Below are positions 9,354 through 20,545 of a DNA stretch of 64,000 nucleotides, piece by piece. The first letter of the stretch is position 1; each line of letters opens with the position of its first letter. Under the pieces are notes generated by a model, which was not told the DNA's origin, did not search any database, and saw only the letters and a list, made by a program, of their open reading frames with translations. The stretch spans positions 496,001 to 560,000 of the forward strand of contig NZ_JACHYN010000001.1 in the NCBI RefSeq assembly GCF_014192915.1, in the 5' to 3' direction. The stretch is from Azospirillum sp. OGB3 (lineage in GTDB: Bacteria; Pseudomonadota; Alphaproteobacteria; Azospirillales; Azospirillaceae). The translations under genes and the position numbers were made by a program.

Positions 9354-10859
9354 CTACGCTTGGCGCCGCGCGGGCTCCGTGGCGTGGCCCTCTCCCGACT
9401 CCTCCGACGCCGCCGGCAGATAGACCGTGAAGGTGCTGCCCACCCCGACCGCGCTTTCGATGGTCAGGCGGCCGCGGTGGCGGTTCACGATGTGCTTGAC
9501 GATGGCCAGCCCCAGCCCGGTGCCGCCCATCGCCCGCGACCGCGCGGCGTCGACGCGGTAGAAGCGCTCGGTCAGGCGCGGCAGATGGGTGCGGGCGATG
9601 CCCTCCCCCTGGTCGCGCACGGCGACGGCGACCATTTGCATCCCCCGCCCGCCGCGCCCCGCCGGGCCGGACACCCCGACCGCCACGCCGTCGGCGAGCG
9701 ACACGGCGACGGTCACGTCGGTGTTCTCGCGCGTGTATTTGATCGCGTTGCTGACGAGGTTCTGGAAGACCTGGGTGAGCTGGTCCTCGTCGCCGACCAC
9801 CGCGGGCAGTCCGTCCGGCGCCTCCAGCGTCAGGCGGATGCGGCGGCTGGCCGCCTTCAGCTCCAGCGCCGCCATCACCCCGTCCAGCCGGTCCAGCACG
9901 TCGACCGTGCCGGCGGGCGGCATGTGCTCGTCCAGCTCGATCCGCGACAGCGACAGCAGGTCGTTGACGAGGCGGGCCATGCGGCTGGCCTGGTCCTGCA
10001 TGATCGACAGGAAGCGCTCGTGCGCCTCCAGATCCTCGCGGGCGGGGCCGCGCAGCGTCTCGATGAAACCGAGCAGGGAGGACAGCGGCGTGCGCAGCTC
10101 GTGGCTGGCGTTGGCGATGAAGTCGGCGCGCATCTGCTCCGACCGGCGCAATGCGGTGATGTCGTGCAGCGTCAGGATGACCATCCGCCCCGGCACGGTT
10201 CCGGCGGGCACCCCGTCCTCGCCGGGGACCGAGCGGGGAACGCGGCGCTGGAAGGGCTTCACCCGCACCTCGAACATGCGCTCCACCGGCACCGGCAGGC
10301 TGAATTCCAGGATGCGCGAGGCGCCGCCCTTCAGCACGGCGTCCACCGCCTCCAGGACCGCCGGGTTGCGCAGCGAGGCGGCGAGGTCGCGGTCGAGGAT
10401 GCGGTCGCCGAATAGGGCGCGCGCCGCCTGGTTGGCCCGCGCCACCTGCCGCTCCGCCCCGACCAGCACCAGCGGGTCGTGCAGCGCCTCGATGATGGAT
10501 TCGTTGGCTTCGAGCTGGGCCAGCGCCAGCTCGGTGCGGGCGTTCATCACCCGGTGCAGCCGCACCGCCGCAGCCGCCGCCGCGCGCACCGGGCGGGAGG
10601 CGGTGACGGGCAGAGACGGCACCGGCTCCGTTGGGCCGGCGGCGAGCCGCGCGGCGTGGGCGGCCACCGTCCGCAGGTCGCGGAAATAGAGCTGGACCAT
10701 CAGCGCCACCCCGCCGATCCCGGCCAAGCCCCCCAGAACCGCCACCGCCGGACCGATCGTCCCCTGCCGCCACAGCCCCCACAGGGCCGGCAGCAGCGGC
10801 CCCAGCACCAGCGCGGCGGCGAGGATCAACCGGAGGGGCGGCATCGGCTTGGGAGTCAT
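9354..10859 (-). CDS. phoR: Phosphate regulon sensor histidine kinase PhoR
   Basis: A 501-residue membrane kinase and partner of PhoB. Two membrane segments (about 10-30 and 37-57) are followed by a PAS-like domain (about 120-235). The HisKA domain has the phospho-acceptor H253 in NASHELRTPL. The HATPase domain has the N box (NLVSNAIKYT), G1 (DQGEGI) and G2 (GGTGLGLAI). The start MTPKPMPP at 10859 fits the family better than the longer ORF reaching 10928. A glycine-rich insert interrupts the ATPase domain before the G1 box. It precedes pstS on the same strand; the Pho box lies between them. Confidence 0.92.
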   Translation of the reverse strand: MTPKPMPPLRLILAAALVLGPLLPALWGLWRQGTIGPAVAVLGGLAGIGGVALMVQLYFRDLRTVAAHAARLAAGPTEPVPSLPVTASRPVRAAAAAAVRLHRVMNARTELALAQLEANESIIEALHDPLVLVGAERQVARANQAARALFGDRILDRDLAASLRNPAVLEAVDAVLKGGASRILEFSLPVPVERMFEVRVKPFQRRVPRSVPGEDGVPAGTVPGRMVILTLHDITALRRSEQMRADFIANASHELRTPLSSLLGFIETLRGPAREDLEAHERFLSIMQDQASRMARLVNDLLSLSRIELDEHMPPAGTVDVLDRLDGVMAALELKAASRRIRLTLEAPDGLPAVVGDEDQLTQVFQNLVSNAIKYTRENTDVTVAVSLADGVAVGVSGPAGRGGRGMQMVAVAVRDQGEGIARTHLPRLTERFYRVDAARSRAMGGTGLGLAIVKHIVNRHRGRLTIESAVGVGSTFTVYLPAASEESGEGHATEPARRQA

Positions 10860-11039
10860 GGACGGCGCTTCTCGTGCGTCATGCGGACGGTCTTGGAGAC
10901 GGAACTCCGCTTTTACACCATCCCGCAAGCCGGTGAGCGGGCGTCACAAAAGATTAACGCGCGGGCCGGGGACATGCCCTGCCCACGCGCCCAAAGGAAA
11001 CCGCCTGTCCACCTACCCAGGGTGATCGCCTTTGAAATC

Positions 11040-11062
11040 CCCTCTCCCCCCTGGGGAGAGGG
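11040..11062 (-). terminator. Hairpin downstream of the malic enzyme gene
   Basis: A perfect 10-bp stem CCCTCTCCCC / GGGGAGAGGG around a 3-base loop, 33 bases after the maeB stop. It belongs to the same hairpin family as those at 2837, 34513 and 60172. It probably ends the maeB transcript before phoR. Confidence 0.65.
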
Positions 11063-11094
11063 CTACGAAGGCCAAACGCGAACACGCTGTCCGC

Positions 11095-13365
<2,271 letters not shown>

Positions 13366-13547
13366 CGGGGTTTGGTTCCTGAGCGTAGGCTGTTGCAGCC
13401 GTTCTTCTTTGGGCCGGCGGTCGTAGTTGTTTTCGGTTCCGGCCGGTCGGGCGGCGGATGTTAGCCCGCGCGGGCGCGTCCCGCCAGAGCGGGATCGCAC
13501 GAAAGATGCGAATTTTTCCTGGAATACGACATATCAGATCACGAGCG

Positions 13548-13761
13548 ATGATCGAAGCGATCATTCCGTGTCCGGAAGGAGGCTTCAAGCGGATTGCAAT
13601 CCGCTTCGGACCGCGACGGCGATCCCGGCCGCACATGCGGCCGAAGCCCGCCTCTCGCGGGAACATCGTTCCCGCTGGCGGCAGGCGGATGCCATCAGCA
13701 TCCGCCGAGAGCCGGCTGGTGAGGCGATATGAAGCTAAAGCGAACGGACGTTCGCTTTAGC
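13548..13761. repeat. Array of six perfect hairpins between fnr and maeB
   Basis: Six separate perfect inverted repeats follow each other in 214 bases: 13548-13564 (stem 7), 13587-13606 (20-base palindrome AAGCGGATTGCAATCCGCTT), 13626-13643 (stem 8), 13657-13675 (stem 8), 13684-13706 (stem 9) and 13734-13761 (stem 13, covering the fnr stop codon). They fill most of the non-coding gap 13366-13756. The arms differ, so this is not a simple tandem repeat. It could be a mosaic palindromic repeat element that also terminates fnr, or a structured leader of maeB. Confidence 0.8.
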
Positions 13762-14494
13762 AGCCCTCGGCCATGTCGTAGATGGCGTCCATGTCGCTGA
13801 TCAGGACCTTGTTGCCTTCCTGCAGCGAGATGGCTCCGGCGGTCTTCAGCTGGGTGAAGGTGCGGCTGACCGTCTCGGTGGTCAGTCCCAGGTAATCGGC
13901 GATGTCGGCCCGGCTCATCGGCACGTAGACGGGGTTTTCCTTGTGCCCGCGCCGGGCGGCGCGCTGGGACAGCATCAGCAGGAAGGAGCAGATCTTCTCC
14001 TTCGCCGTCTTGCGGCCAAGCAGCAGCATCTGGTCCTGCGCCGCCGCCAGCTCGTTCGAGGCCATGGAAAAGAGACGGCGCTGCATCTTCGGGAACTCGT
14101 CCATCAGCGCGTCGATCTTCTTGCGCGGGAAGCGGCAGAGCGTCGCCGCCGTGACCGTTTCCGCGGTGTAGGCGTAGCTGTCGTTGACGGCCAGCCCCAG
14201 GAAGTCGCCGGTGACGAGGAAGCCGGTGATCTGGCGGCGCCCGTCCGGCAGCAGCTTGTAGAGCTTCACGGTGCCGGCGGTGACGTTGTAGAGCGCGTCC
14301 GCCGCGTCGCCCTCGCTGAACAGGGTCTGTCCGGCTTCGACGCGGGACGTCTGGAGGATGTCGGCGAGACGGCGCAGCTCCTCGGGGTCCAGGGCGGCGC
14401 AGACGGTCAGACTGCGCACGGGACAGGCCCCACAGGGATTCATCTCACTCGCCGCGCCCTTTTCGCGGGCGCGCCCCATGTCAAAGGGTGGCAT
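13757..14494 (-). CDS. fnr: FNR/FixK-type oxygen-sensing transcriptional regulator
   Basis: A Crp/Fnr-family regulator of about 245 residues. Counting from the ATG at 14494, the N-terminal cysteines C21, C24 and C32 (C-x2-C-x7-C) plus C120 in the cyclic-nucleotide-like domain are the four ligands expected for an oxygen-labile [4Fe-4S] cluster. The helix-turn-helix (about 195-217) carries E207, S210 and R211 (TTETVSR), the residues that read TTGAT half sites. It lies directly after ccoNOQP-ccoGHIS and probably controls them. Several starts are possible (a TTG at 14506, ATGs at 14494, 14479 and 14443); all keep the cysteines. The stop lies within the last hairpin of the array downstream. Confidence 0.9.
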   Translation of the reverse strand: MPPFDMGRAREKGAASEMNPCGACPVRSLTVCAALDPEELRRLADILQTSRVEAGQTLFSEGDAADALYNVTAGTVKLYKLLPDGRRQITGFLVTGDFLGLAVNDSYAYTAETVTAATLCRFPRKKIDALMDEFPKMQRRLFSMASNELAAAQDQMLLLGRKTAKEKICSFLLMLSQRAARRGHKENPVYVPMSRADIADYLGLTTETVSRTFTQLKTAGAISLQEGNKVLISDMDAIYDMAEGC

Positions 14495-14599
14495 GGCATG
14501 ACCCAACCCTTAGCCGTACAACGCTCCCATAATCGTCATATTCAGTCTGTTTCGCAACGGTGCTCGCAAGGGCCGTGGCCGAATTGCCATAGCCACGCC

Positions 14600-14788
14600 T
14601 TATGAGCGCCCTTTCGGCGGGCTCGACGGCTCGGCGTTGGGGCGCGGCGGCTCGTCGTCGAACAGGATGCGGTGGGCCGCTCCGTCGAGATCGTCAAACT
14701 GCCCGGACTTGAGAGCCCACAGGAACGCCCCCAGGCCCATCAGCCCCAGGCTCAGCGCGATCGCGATCAGATAGAGAAGCTCGGTCAT
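14600..14788 (-). CDS. ccoS: cbb3 oxidase maturation protein CcoS
   Basis: A 62-residue protein with one N-terminal membrane helix (about 4-25) followed by the family signature of a glycine pair and WALKSGQFDDLDGAAHRILFD. CcoS (FixS) is needed to insert cofactors (haem and copper) into cbb3 oxidase. Its first 95 bases overlap the end of ccoI in another frame. The tail is proline-rich and polar. Confidence 0.93.
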   Translation of the reverse strand: MTELLYLIAIALSLGLMGLGAFLWALKSGQFDDLDGAAHRILFDDEPPRPNAEPSSPPKGRS

Positions 14789-17162
14789 CGGTCAGGTCCT
14801 TGGTCACCGCGCCGCGGCTGAGCCGGAGCGCGTTGGCGATAACGATCAGGGAGGAGGAGGACATCGCCAGCGCCGCCAGCAGCGGCGTCAGCATGCCCGC
14901 CATGGCGATGGGCACCGCGAACAGGTTGTAGACCAGCGCGATGCCGAAATTCTGGCGCACCAGCCGTCCGGAGCGGCGGGACACCTCCAACGCCTCCAGG
15001 ATGGGACGCAGGCGGCGGCCCTGGAACACCACGTCGGCGGCGGTCTGGCTGACGTCCACCGCGGTGGACGGCGACATCGACACGCTGGCCGCGGCCAGCG
15101 CCGGGGCGTCGTTCAGCCCGTCGCCGACCATCAGCACCTTGCGGCCCTCGGCGGCGAGCGCGTCCAGAACGGCGGTCTTGTCGGCGGGCGTCTGGCCGGC
15201 GCGCCAGTCCTCGATGCCGAGTTGCGCGGCCACGGCGGCCACCGCCCCACAGCGGTCGCCGGAGAGCAGCCGGACGTCGAGGCCCCGCGCCTTCAGCCCG
15301 CGCACCACCGCCGCGGCGTCGGCGCGCGGCGCGTCGAGGAAGGTGATGCGCACCGGGGCGGCACCGGGGCGGGCCAGCCACAGCTCCGGCCCGGCGGCGT
15401 CCTCGGCCGTGTCCGGCGCGCCGGTGAAGGCGCGGCTGCCCAGCCGGATTTCCCCCTCAAGACCATCCAGGGCGAGGCCGGCGCCGGGCACCTCGCGCAC
15501 GCCGGTGGCGACGGGAACGTTGGGCAGCGCGCGGGTCAGGGCGCGGGCCAGCGGGTGGCGGCTGGCCCCGGCGAGCGCGGCGGCGAGGCGCAGGTCGTCC
15601 TCGGCCACGCCATCGAGCTGCGGGACCGGGCGCCCCTCGGTCAGCGTGCCGGTCTTGTCGAAGACCACCGTGTCGATGACGGCCAGCCGCTCCAAAGCGG
15701 TGGCGGTCTTCAGCAGGATGCCCTGCCGCATCAGCCGCCCGCTGGCGATCACCTGCACCACCGGCACGGCCAGCGCCAGCGCGCAGGGGCAGGTGATGAT
15801 CAGCACGGCGACGGCGTTCATCAGCGAATCCTGCCAGGGCAGCCCGCCGAGCAGCAGCCAGCCCAGGAAGGTGCCCAGCGCCGCCACATGGACGACCGGG
15901 GCGTAATGGCGCGACACGCGGTCGGCGATGGCGACGTATTTGGCGCGGCCCTGCTCCGCCACCTCCATCAGCCGGACGATCTCGGCCAGCAGCGTGCCCT
16001 CCCCCACCGCCGTGACGGTCACGCGCAGCGGGGCGGTGAGGTTGAGCATGCCGGCGAACACACGGTCGCCGGGGTGCACGCTGCCCGGCACCGTCTCGCC
16101 GGTGATCAGGGCGGTGTCGAGGTCGGACACGCCGTCGGTTACCGTGCCGTCGACCGCGACCCGCTCGCCCACCGCCACCAGGATGGTGGAGCCAGGGCTG
16201 ACCTGATCGGGCGGGACGATGGCGCTGCGCCCGTCCTCGTTCAGCACGGTCACCGAGGTGGCGTGCAGGCCGAGAAGCTGCTCCGCGGCCGAGCGCGCCC
16301 GGCCGCGCGCCCGCTGGTCGAGGTAGCGGCCGATCAGCAGGAAGAACAGCAGCATCATCGCGCCGTCGAAGTAGGCGTGCTGGCCGCTGTTGATCGTCTC
16401 GAACAGGCTCATGCTGGTGGCGAGCAGGACGCCGATGGTGATCGGCACGTCCATGTTCGTCCGCCCGCGCCGCAGCGCCTGGAAGGCCGAGCGCGCGAAG
16501 GGCCGCAGGGCGTAGGCGATGGCCGGCATGCAGATCAGCGCCGACAGCCAGTGCATCAGGTCGCGGGTGGCGGAGCCCATGCCCGTCGCGTGCCCGGCCC
16601 AGACCGACACCGACAGCAGCATCACGTTGCTGGCGCCGAAGCCGGCGACGGCCAGCGAACGCAGAAGCTCCTTCTCCGTCTTCAGCTGCGCATCGCCCAG
16701 CCGCTCCGGGTCGAAGGGCACCGCGCGGTAGCCGATGCGGGCGACGGTGTCGACGACCGTGTTGGCGTCGGTCTCGGCCGCGCGCCACGTCACCGACAGG
16801 CGGCGCGTCGTCATGTTCAGCCGCGCGTGGGTCACCCCCGGCTGGCGGGCCAGCGCCGTCTCGATCAGCCAGACGCAGGCCGCGCATTGCAGCCCGTCGA
16901 TCATCAGATGCAGCGAGGCGGTGCCGTCAGTTCCCGGCTTGGCGTGCGGGGCGTAGTCGAGCGGCGGCGCCTCGCCGTCCGGGCGCAGGGGCCGGGCGGC
17001 GGGATCGACGCAGCGCCGCTCGTAATAGCGTTCCAGCCCGAGCCCGCGGACGAGGTCGTAGGCCGCCGCGCAGCCGGTGCAGCAGAAGGGGCCGGCGCCG
17101 TCGGAGGCGGTGGTGCCGGTGCCCTCGGGATGCTCCTGCCCGCAGTGGAGGCAGACGGTCAT
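14694..17162 (-). CDS. ccoI: Copper-transporting P1B-type ATPase CcoI for cbb3 oxidase assembly
   Basis: An 822-residue inner-membrane copper pump of the CcoI/FixI/CtpA type that supplies copper for cbb3 oxidase. N-terminal cysteine pairs (C4/C7 and a CCTGC motif near 27-31) precede a heavy-metal domain with C93-A-A-C96. The core has the membrane metal site CPC (ITCPCALAL), the phosphorylation motif DKTGTLTEG, and GDGLNDAPAL. Its 3' end runs 95 bases into ccoS, encoding a polar tail of about 30 residues that may be non-essential. It lies between ccoH and ccoS. Confidence 0.94.
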   Translation of the reverse strand: MTVCLHCGQEHPEGTGTTASDGAGPFCCTGCAAAYDLVRGLGLERYYERRCVDPAARPLRPDGEAPPLDYAPHAKPGTDGTASLHLMIDGLQCAACVWLIETALARQPGVTHARLNMTTRRLSVTWRAAETDANTVVDTVARIGYRAVPFDPERLGDAQLKTEKELLRSLAVAGFGASNVMLLSVSVWAGHATGMGSATRDLMHWLSALICMPAIAYALRPFARSAFQALRRGRTNMDVPITIGVLLATSMSLFETINSGQHAYFDGAMMLLFFLLIGRYLDQRARGRARSAAEQLLGLHATSVTVLNEDGRSAIVPPDQVSPGSTILVAVGERVAVDGTVTDGVSDLDTALITGETVPGSVHPGDRVFAGMLNLTAPLRVTVTAVGEGTLLAEIVRLMEVAEQGRAKYVAIADRVSRHYAPVVHVAALGTFLGWLLLGGLPWQDSLMNAVAVLIITCPCALALAVPVVQVIASGRLMRQGILLKTATALERLAVIDTVVFDKTGTLTEGRPVPQLDGVAEDDLRLAAALAGASRHPLARALTRALPNVPVATGVREVPGAGLALDGLEGEIRLGSRAFTGAPDTAEDAAGPELWLARPGAAPVRITFLDAPRADAAAVVRGLKARGLDVRLLSGDRCGAVAAVAAQLGIEDWRAGQTPADKTAVLDALAAEGRKVLMVGDGLNDAPALAAASVSMSPSTAVDVSQTAADVVFQGRRLRPILEALEVSRRSGRLVRQNFGIALVYNLFAVPIAMAGMLTPLLAALAMSSSSLIVIANALRLSRGAVTKDLTDDRASLSDRDRAEPGADGPGGVPVGSQVRAV

Positions 17163-17225
17163 GTCACGAAACCCGTGTGCTGGTGTGCCGTGCGCCCGTT
17201 CGATGGACGCTTACTTGGGGGACGC

Positions 17226-17750
17226 TTACTTGACGAAGAGGCGCTGCTCGTCCTGGTAGTCGCCCGTGGCGTGGTGGATTTCCACGCGCAGGTCCCACTG
17301 GCCGGGCAGCGGCAGCGACACCGGGGCGGCGAAGCGGCCCTCGCCCAGATAGGGCAGGTCGAGGCGGACGTCGTGGCCCTCGCTGGTCGGGCGGATGAAG
17401 GCGACCTTCACCTCGGCGTCCTTCAGCAGGTTGCCGTATTTGTCGTGCAGCGTCAGCGCCAGGATGCCTTTCTGCGCCTCGGTGCCGGTGAAGTCGGTGG
17501 TGACCTTCCAGCCGCGCTCGGCCTGGGCGCGGGCGCCGGCCAGATCCTCGTTGTACTTCAGCCCCTTCATGAAATGCTGCTCGGTCTGGACGCCGGTCCA
17601 GCTCGACAGGGCGAAGTGCAGCATCACACCGTTGACCGCGATCACGACGGCGAAACCGGCCACGAAGATCCAGGGGATGTACCAGCCGGGCTGGCGGCCG
17701 GTCCGGCGGGGCGGGGTGCGGCGGGTTCCGGCGTCGGTGGACAGCGTCAT
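17226..17750 (-). CDS. ccoH: cbb3 oxidase assembly protein CcoH (FixH family)
   Basis: A 174-residue protein with one membrane helix (about 25-47, WIFVAGFAVVIAVNGVML) and a periplasmic beta domain of the FixH family, ending in the family's GQWDLRVEIHHATGDYQ region. CcoH stabilises the oxidase during assembly. I set the start at the ATG at 17750 (MTLSTDAG); the longer ORF runs into ccoG. It sits 46 bases after ccoG and 63 before ccoI, in the classical ccoGHIS order. Confidence 0.92.
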   Translation of the reverse strand: MTLSTDAGTRRTPPRRTGRQPGWYIPWIFVAGFAVVIAVNGVMLHFALSSWTGVQTEQHFMKGLKYNEDLAGARAQAERGWKVTTDFTGTEAQKGILALTLHDKYGNLLKDAEVKVAFIRPTSEGHDVRLDLPYLGEGRFAAPVSLPLPGQWDLRVEIHHATGDYQDEQRLFVK

Positions 17751-17796
17751 CGTCGTCTTGACCTTTGGTGAATGCAGCGCGAAGAGCCGGTCGGGA

Positions 17797-19350
17797 TCAG
17801 TTGGCCGGCCCCATGAAGACGGAGTCATAGGTCGCCACCTCACCATCGGCCGAGGTAAGCCTGAAGGTAAGGGGCTGGGAGGCGCCTTGCAAACCGGTGC
17901 GCGGCGCGGTCACGAAAATTCTGTAGGTCGCCACCATGTCCGGGTCGGCGGTCAGGCGCTGGGTGCCGGCCTGCTCGTCCTGGCCGTCGCCGGCCACCGA
18001 CAGGCTGGCCCCCGCCACCCCGGACACCGCCAGCGTGTAGGCGCGCGGGTCGCGGGTCATGTTGGAGATCTTGAAGGTGTAGGCGTTGCGCACCGACCCG
18101 TCGGACAGGGCCACGAACAGCGGGGCGCGGTCGCGCAGGACGCTGATGTCCAGCCCCGGCTTCAGCAGCAGCCCGACGCCGATGCCGCCGGCGATGACCA
18201 GCATCATCAGCGTGTAAAGGATCGTGCGTGGGCGCAGCAGACGGAAGGGCACCGGCTGCCCGCCGGTGGCGACGGCGACTTGGCTGGTCTGGGTGTCGAA
18301 TGTGATGAGGCCGGTCGGTCGCCCGACCTTGGTCATGATCTCGTCGCAGGCGTCAATGCACAGGCCGCAGCCGATGCACTGCATCTGCAGCCCGTCGCGG
18401 ATGTCGATGCCGGCGGGGCAGACCTGGACGCAGTTGAAGCAGTCGATGCAGTCGCCCAGACCTTCGGCCTTGCGCTCCTCCCAGCTCTGCGACTTGCGCA
18501 GCAGGCTGCGGCCCTCGCCGCGCCAGTCCTGGTAGGTGACGATCAGGCTGTCCTCGTCGATCATCGCCGACTGGAAGCGCGGCCACGGGCACATGTAGGT
18601 GCAGACCTGCTCCCGCGCGAAGCCGGCCAGCAGATAGGTGGTGGCGGTGAACAGGCCGATAAAGCCGAGCGCGGTCGAGGACACCTCGAAGCGCAGCATC
18701 TCGCCGAGCAGGGTCGGCGCGTCGGTGAAGTAGAAGATCCAGGCCCCGCCGGTCGCCAGGGCGATCAGCAGCCAGATCAGGTTCTTTACCACTTTGCGCC
18801 CGGCCTTCCGGGCGGTCCAGGGCCCCTGGTCGAGACGGATGCGCTCGCCGCGGTCGCCCTCGACCAGCCGTTCGACCCAGACATAGAGGTCGGTCCACAC
18901 CGTCTGCGGGCAGGCGTAGCCGCACCAGACGCGGCCGGCCAGCGAGGTCGCCAGGAAGAGGCCCAGCGCCGCCAGGATCAGGGCGCCGGTCAGGTAATAG
19001 ATCTGCTGCGGCCACAGTTCCACGAAGAACAGGTAGAAGCGCCGGTTGGCGAGGTCGAGCAGCACCGCCTGATCGGGCGCGTTCGGCCCGCGGTCCCAGC
19101 GGACCCAGGGCAGCACGTAGTAGATGGCCAGGAGAACCCCCAGCGCCGCCCATTTGAGGCTGCGGAAGGTGCCGTGCACCGCCTTGGGATAGACCTTGGC
19201 GTGCTTCTGGTACATGGAACGCGCGGCGCGGCGCTGCGCCTTGGGCGGGGGGGCGGCGGGCGCGTCCCCGGCGGCCGGGGCCAAGCGCTCCGGCGCATCG
19301 CCGCCCAATCGATCGCTTTGGGGCGGCTGCTGTTCGGTGGTCGTGCTCAT
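17797..19350 (-). CDS. ccoG: cbb3 oxidase assembly protein CcoG (FixG/RdxA), polyferredoxin
   Basis: An inner-membrane iron-sulfur protein (517 residues from the ATG at 19350; an in-frame start at 19398 would add 16). Family members reduce Cu(II) to Cu(I) for cbb3 assembly. About five membrane segments come first. Two ferredoxin-like cysteine clusters follow (CIDCFNCVQVCP and CIGCGLCIDACD), and the periplasmic end is an immunoglobulin-like domain. CGYACPQTVW and YMCPWPRFQ carry further conserved cysteines. AGAGGG upstream of 19350 supports that start. An FNR-like box lies about 105 bases upstream. Confidence 0.94.
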   Translation of the reverse strand: MSTTTEQQPPQSDRLGGDAPERLAPAAGDAPAAPPPKAQRRAARSMYQKHAKVYPKAVHGTFRSLKWAALGVLLAIYYVLPWVRWDRGPNAPDQAVLLDLANRRFYLFFVELWPQQIYYLTGALILAALGLFLATSLAGRVWCGYACPQTVWTDLYVWVERLVEGDRGERIRLDQGPWTARKAGRKVVKNLIWLLIALATGGAWIFYFTDAPTLLGEMLRFEVSSTALGFIGLFTATTYLLAGFAREQVCTYMCPWPRFQSAMIDEDSLIVTYQDWRGEGRSLLRKSQSWEERKAEGLGDCIDCFNCVQVCPAGIDIRDGLQMQCIGCGLCIDACDEIMTKVGRPTGLITFDTQTSQVAVATGGQPVPFRLLRPRTILYTLMMLVIAGGIGVGLLLKPGLDISVLRDRAPLFVALSDGSVRNAYTFKISNMTRDPRAYTLAVSGVAGASLSVAGDGQDEQAGTQRLTADPDMVATYRIFVTAPRTGLQGASQPLTFRLTSADGEVATYDSVFMGPAN

Positions 19351-19454
19351 GACCTCGCCCTCTTCTTCCGGCGTCCGCCGCGCGGGCGGCTTGGCCATGC
19401 CGACATGGTTCGGCGGTGGCGAGGGGACTATGGCGGCACAACGTCACAGGGGCA

Positions 19455-19468
19455 TTGCGCTGGATCAA
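19455..19468 (-). promoter_or_regulatory. FNR/FixK-like box upstream of ccoG
   Basis: Minus-strand TTGATCCAGCGCAA matches the FNR/FixK consensus TTGAY-N4-RTCAA at 8 of 10 positions. It lies 105 bases before the ccoG start and downstream of the ccoP terminator, so ccoGHIS may have its own oxygen-controlled promoter. It lies in the 304-base gap 19351-19654. Confidence 0.55.
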
Positions 19469-19565
19469 AGGATTTGGGGGCGGATCGGGGGGCGTCCGCT
19501 CTCCCCGCGCGCCCGTCAAGAGCCGGACACAGGCCGCCCGGACAAAGAACCCGGACAAAGAAAAT

Positions 19566-19587
19566 GCCGGGGAGTCGCCTCCCCGGC
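19566..19587 (-). terminator. Rho-independent terminator after ccoNOQP
   Basis: On the minus strand a perfect 9-bp GCCGGGGAG / CTCCCCGGC stem with a 4-base loop is followed by ATTTTCTTT, 68 bases after the ccoP stop. It separates the oxidase operon from ccoGHIS. Confidence 0.8.
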
Positions 19588-19654
19588 ACCGAAGTCCGGC
19601 GGACCCGCCAGGGGGGCGTCCCCCTCCCCGGCCGGTCCTTCCTGGTTGGACGGC

Positions 19655-20542
19655 TTACTTGCCGCCGCCCAGGTTGTGGACGTAGACGGCCAGCGACTTG
19701 ACCGTCGCGTCGTCCAGACGCTTCGACCAGGCGGGCATCACGCCGGCGCGGCCGTTCGTGATGGTCTCCACCAGCGTGGCCTTGTCGCCGCCATACAGCC
19801 AGTTGGCCGTGACGAGCGGCGGAGCGCCGACGTCCATGCCGACCGCGACTGAGCCCTGCGCGCTGTCGCCGTGGCAGGCGGCGCAGTTCTCGTCATAGAC
19901 GGTCTTGCCCTTTTCCGCGGCGGCGGCGTCGGTCGACCGCTTGTTCAGCGACAGGACGTACTCGGCGACCTGACCGATCTGCTCGCGGTTCAGGATGCCG
20001 TCCCGGCCGAAGGCGGTCATGCCGATGCCGACGGTCCCGCGGGTGTCGCCGTCATCCGCACGGATGCCGTGCTGGATGGTCTTGTAGATGTCGGCGGTGG
20101 TGCCGCCCCACAGCCACACGTCGTCGGCGAGCGTCGGGAAGCCCTTGGCGCCCTGGCCGCCGGCGCCGTGGCAGGCCGCGCAGTTCTCGTTGAAGTACGA
20201 CCGGCCGCCGGCCATCGCGAAGGCAAGGAGGTCCTTGTTCTTCTGGATGTCCTCGACGGAGGTCGCCGCGATGGCCGTCAGGTACTTTTCCTGAGCCTTC
20301 TTGCCGTCGGCGACCTTCTGCACCAGTTCCTCGCGCTGCGAGTAGCCGAGCAGGCCCTTCGTGTAGCTCTTGCCCAGCGGCCAGGCCGGGTAGAGCACGT
20401 AGTAGACGAGGGACCACGCGATGCAGACGTAGAAGATGTACAGCCACCACTTGGGCAGGGGGTTGTTCAGCTCCCGCAGGCCGTCCCACTCGTGGCCGGT
20501 GGTCTCGACGCCGGAAAGGGCGTCCTTTTCTTTCTGTGCCAT
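19655..20542 (-). CDS. ccoP: cbb3 cytochrome oxidase dihaem subunit CcoP
   Basis: A 295-residue membrane-anchored dihaem cytochrome c that passes electrons to CcoO/CcoN. One membrane helix (about 34-55, KWWLYIFYVCIAWSLVYYV) is followed by two cytochrome c domains, each with a CAACH haem motif and a distal methionine. An N-terminal FixP-type cytoplasmic stretch carries the conserved TTGHEWDGL..NNPLP. It starts 3 bases after ccoQ ends. Confidence 0.96.
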   Translation of the reverse strand: MAQKEKDALSGVETTGHEWDGLRELNNPLPKWWLYIFYVCIAWSLVYYVLYPAWPLGKSYTKGLLGYSQREELVQKVADGKKAQEKYLTAIAATSVEDIQKNKDLLAFAMAGGRSYFNENCAACHGAGGQGAKGFPTLADDVWLWGGTTADIYKTIQHGIRADDGDTRGTVGIGMTAFGRDGILNREQIGQVAEYVLSLNKRSTDAAAAEKGKTVYDENCAACHGDSAQGSVAVGMDVGAPPLVTANWLYGGDKATLVETITNGRAGVMPAWSKRLDDATVKSLAVYVHNLGGGK

Positions 20543-20545
20543 GGC

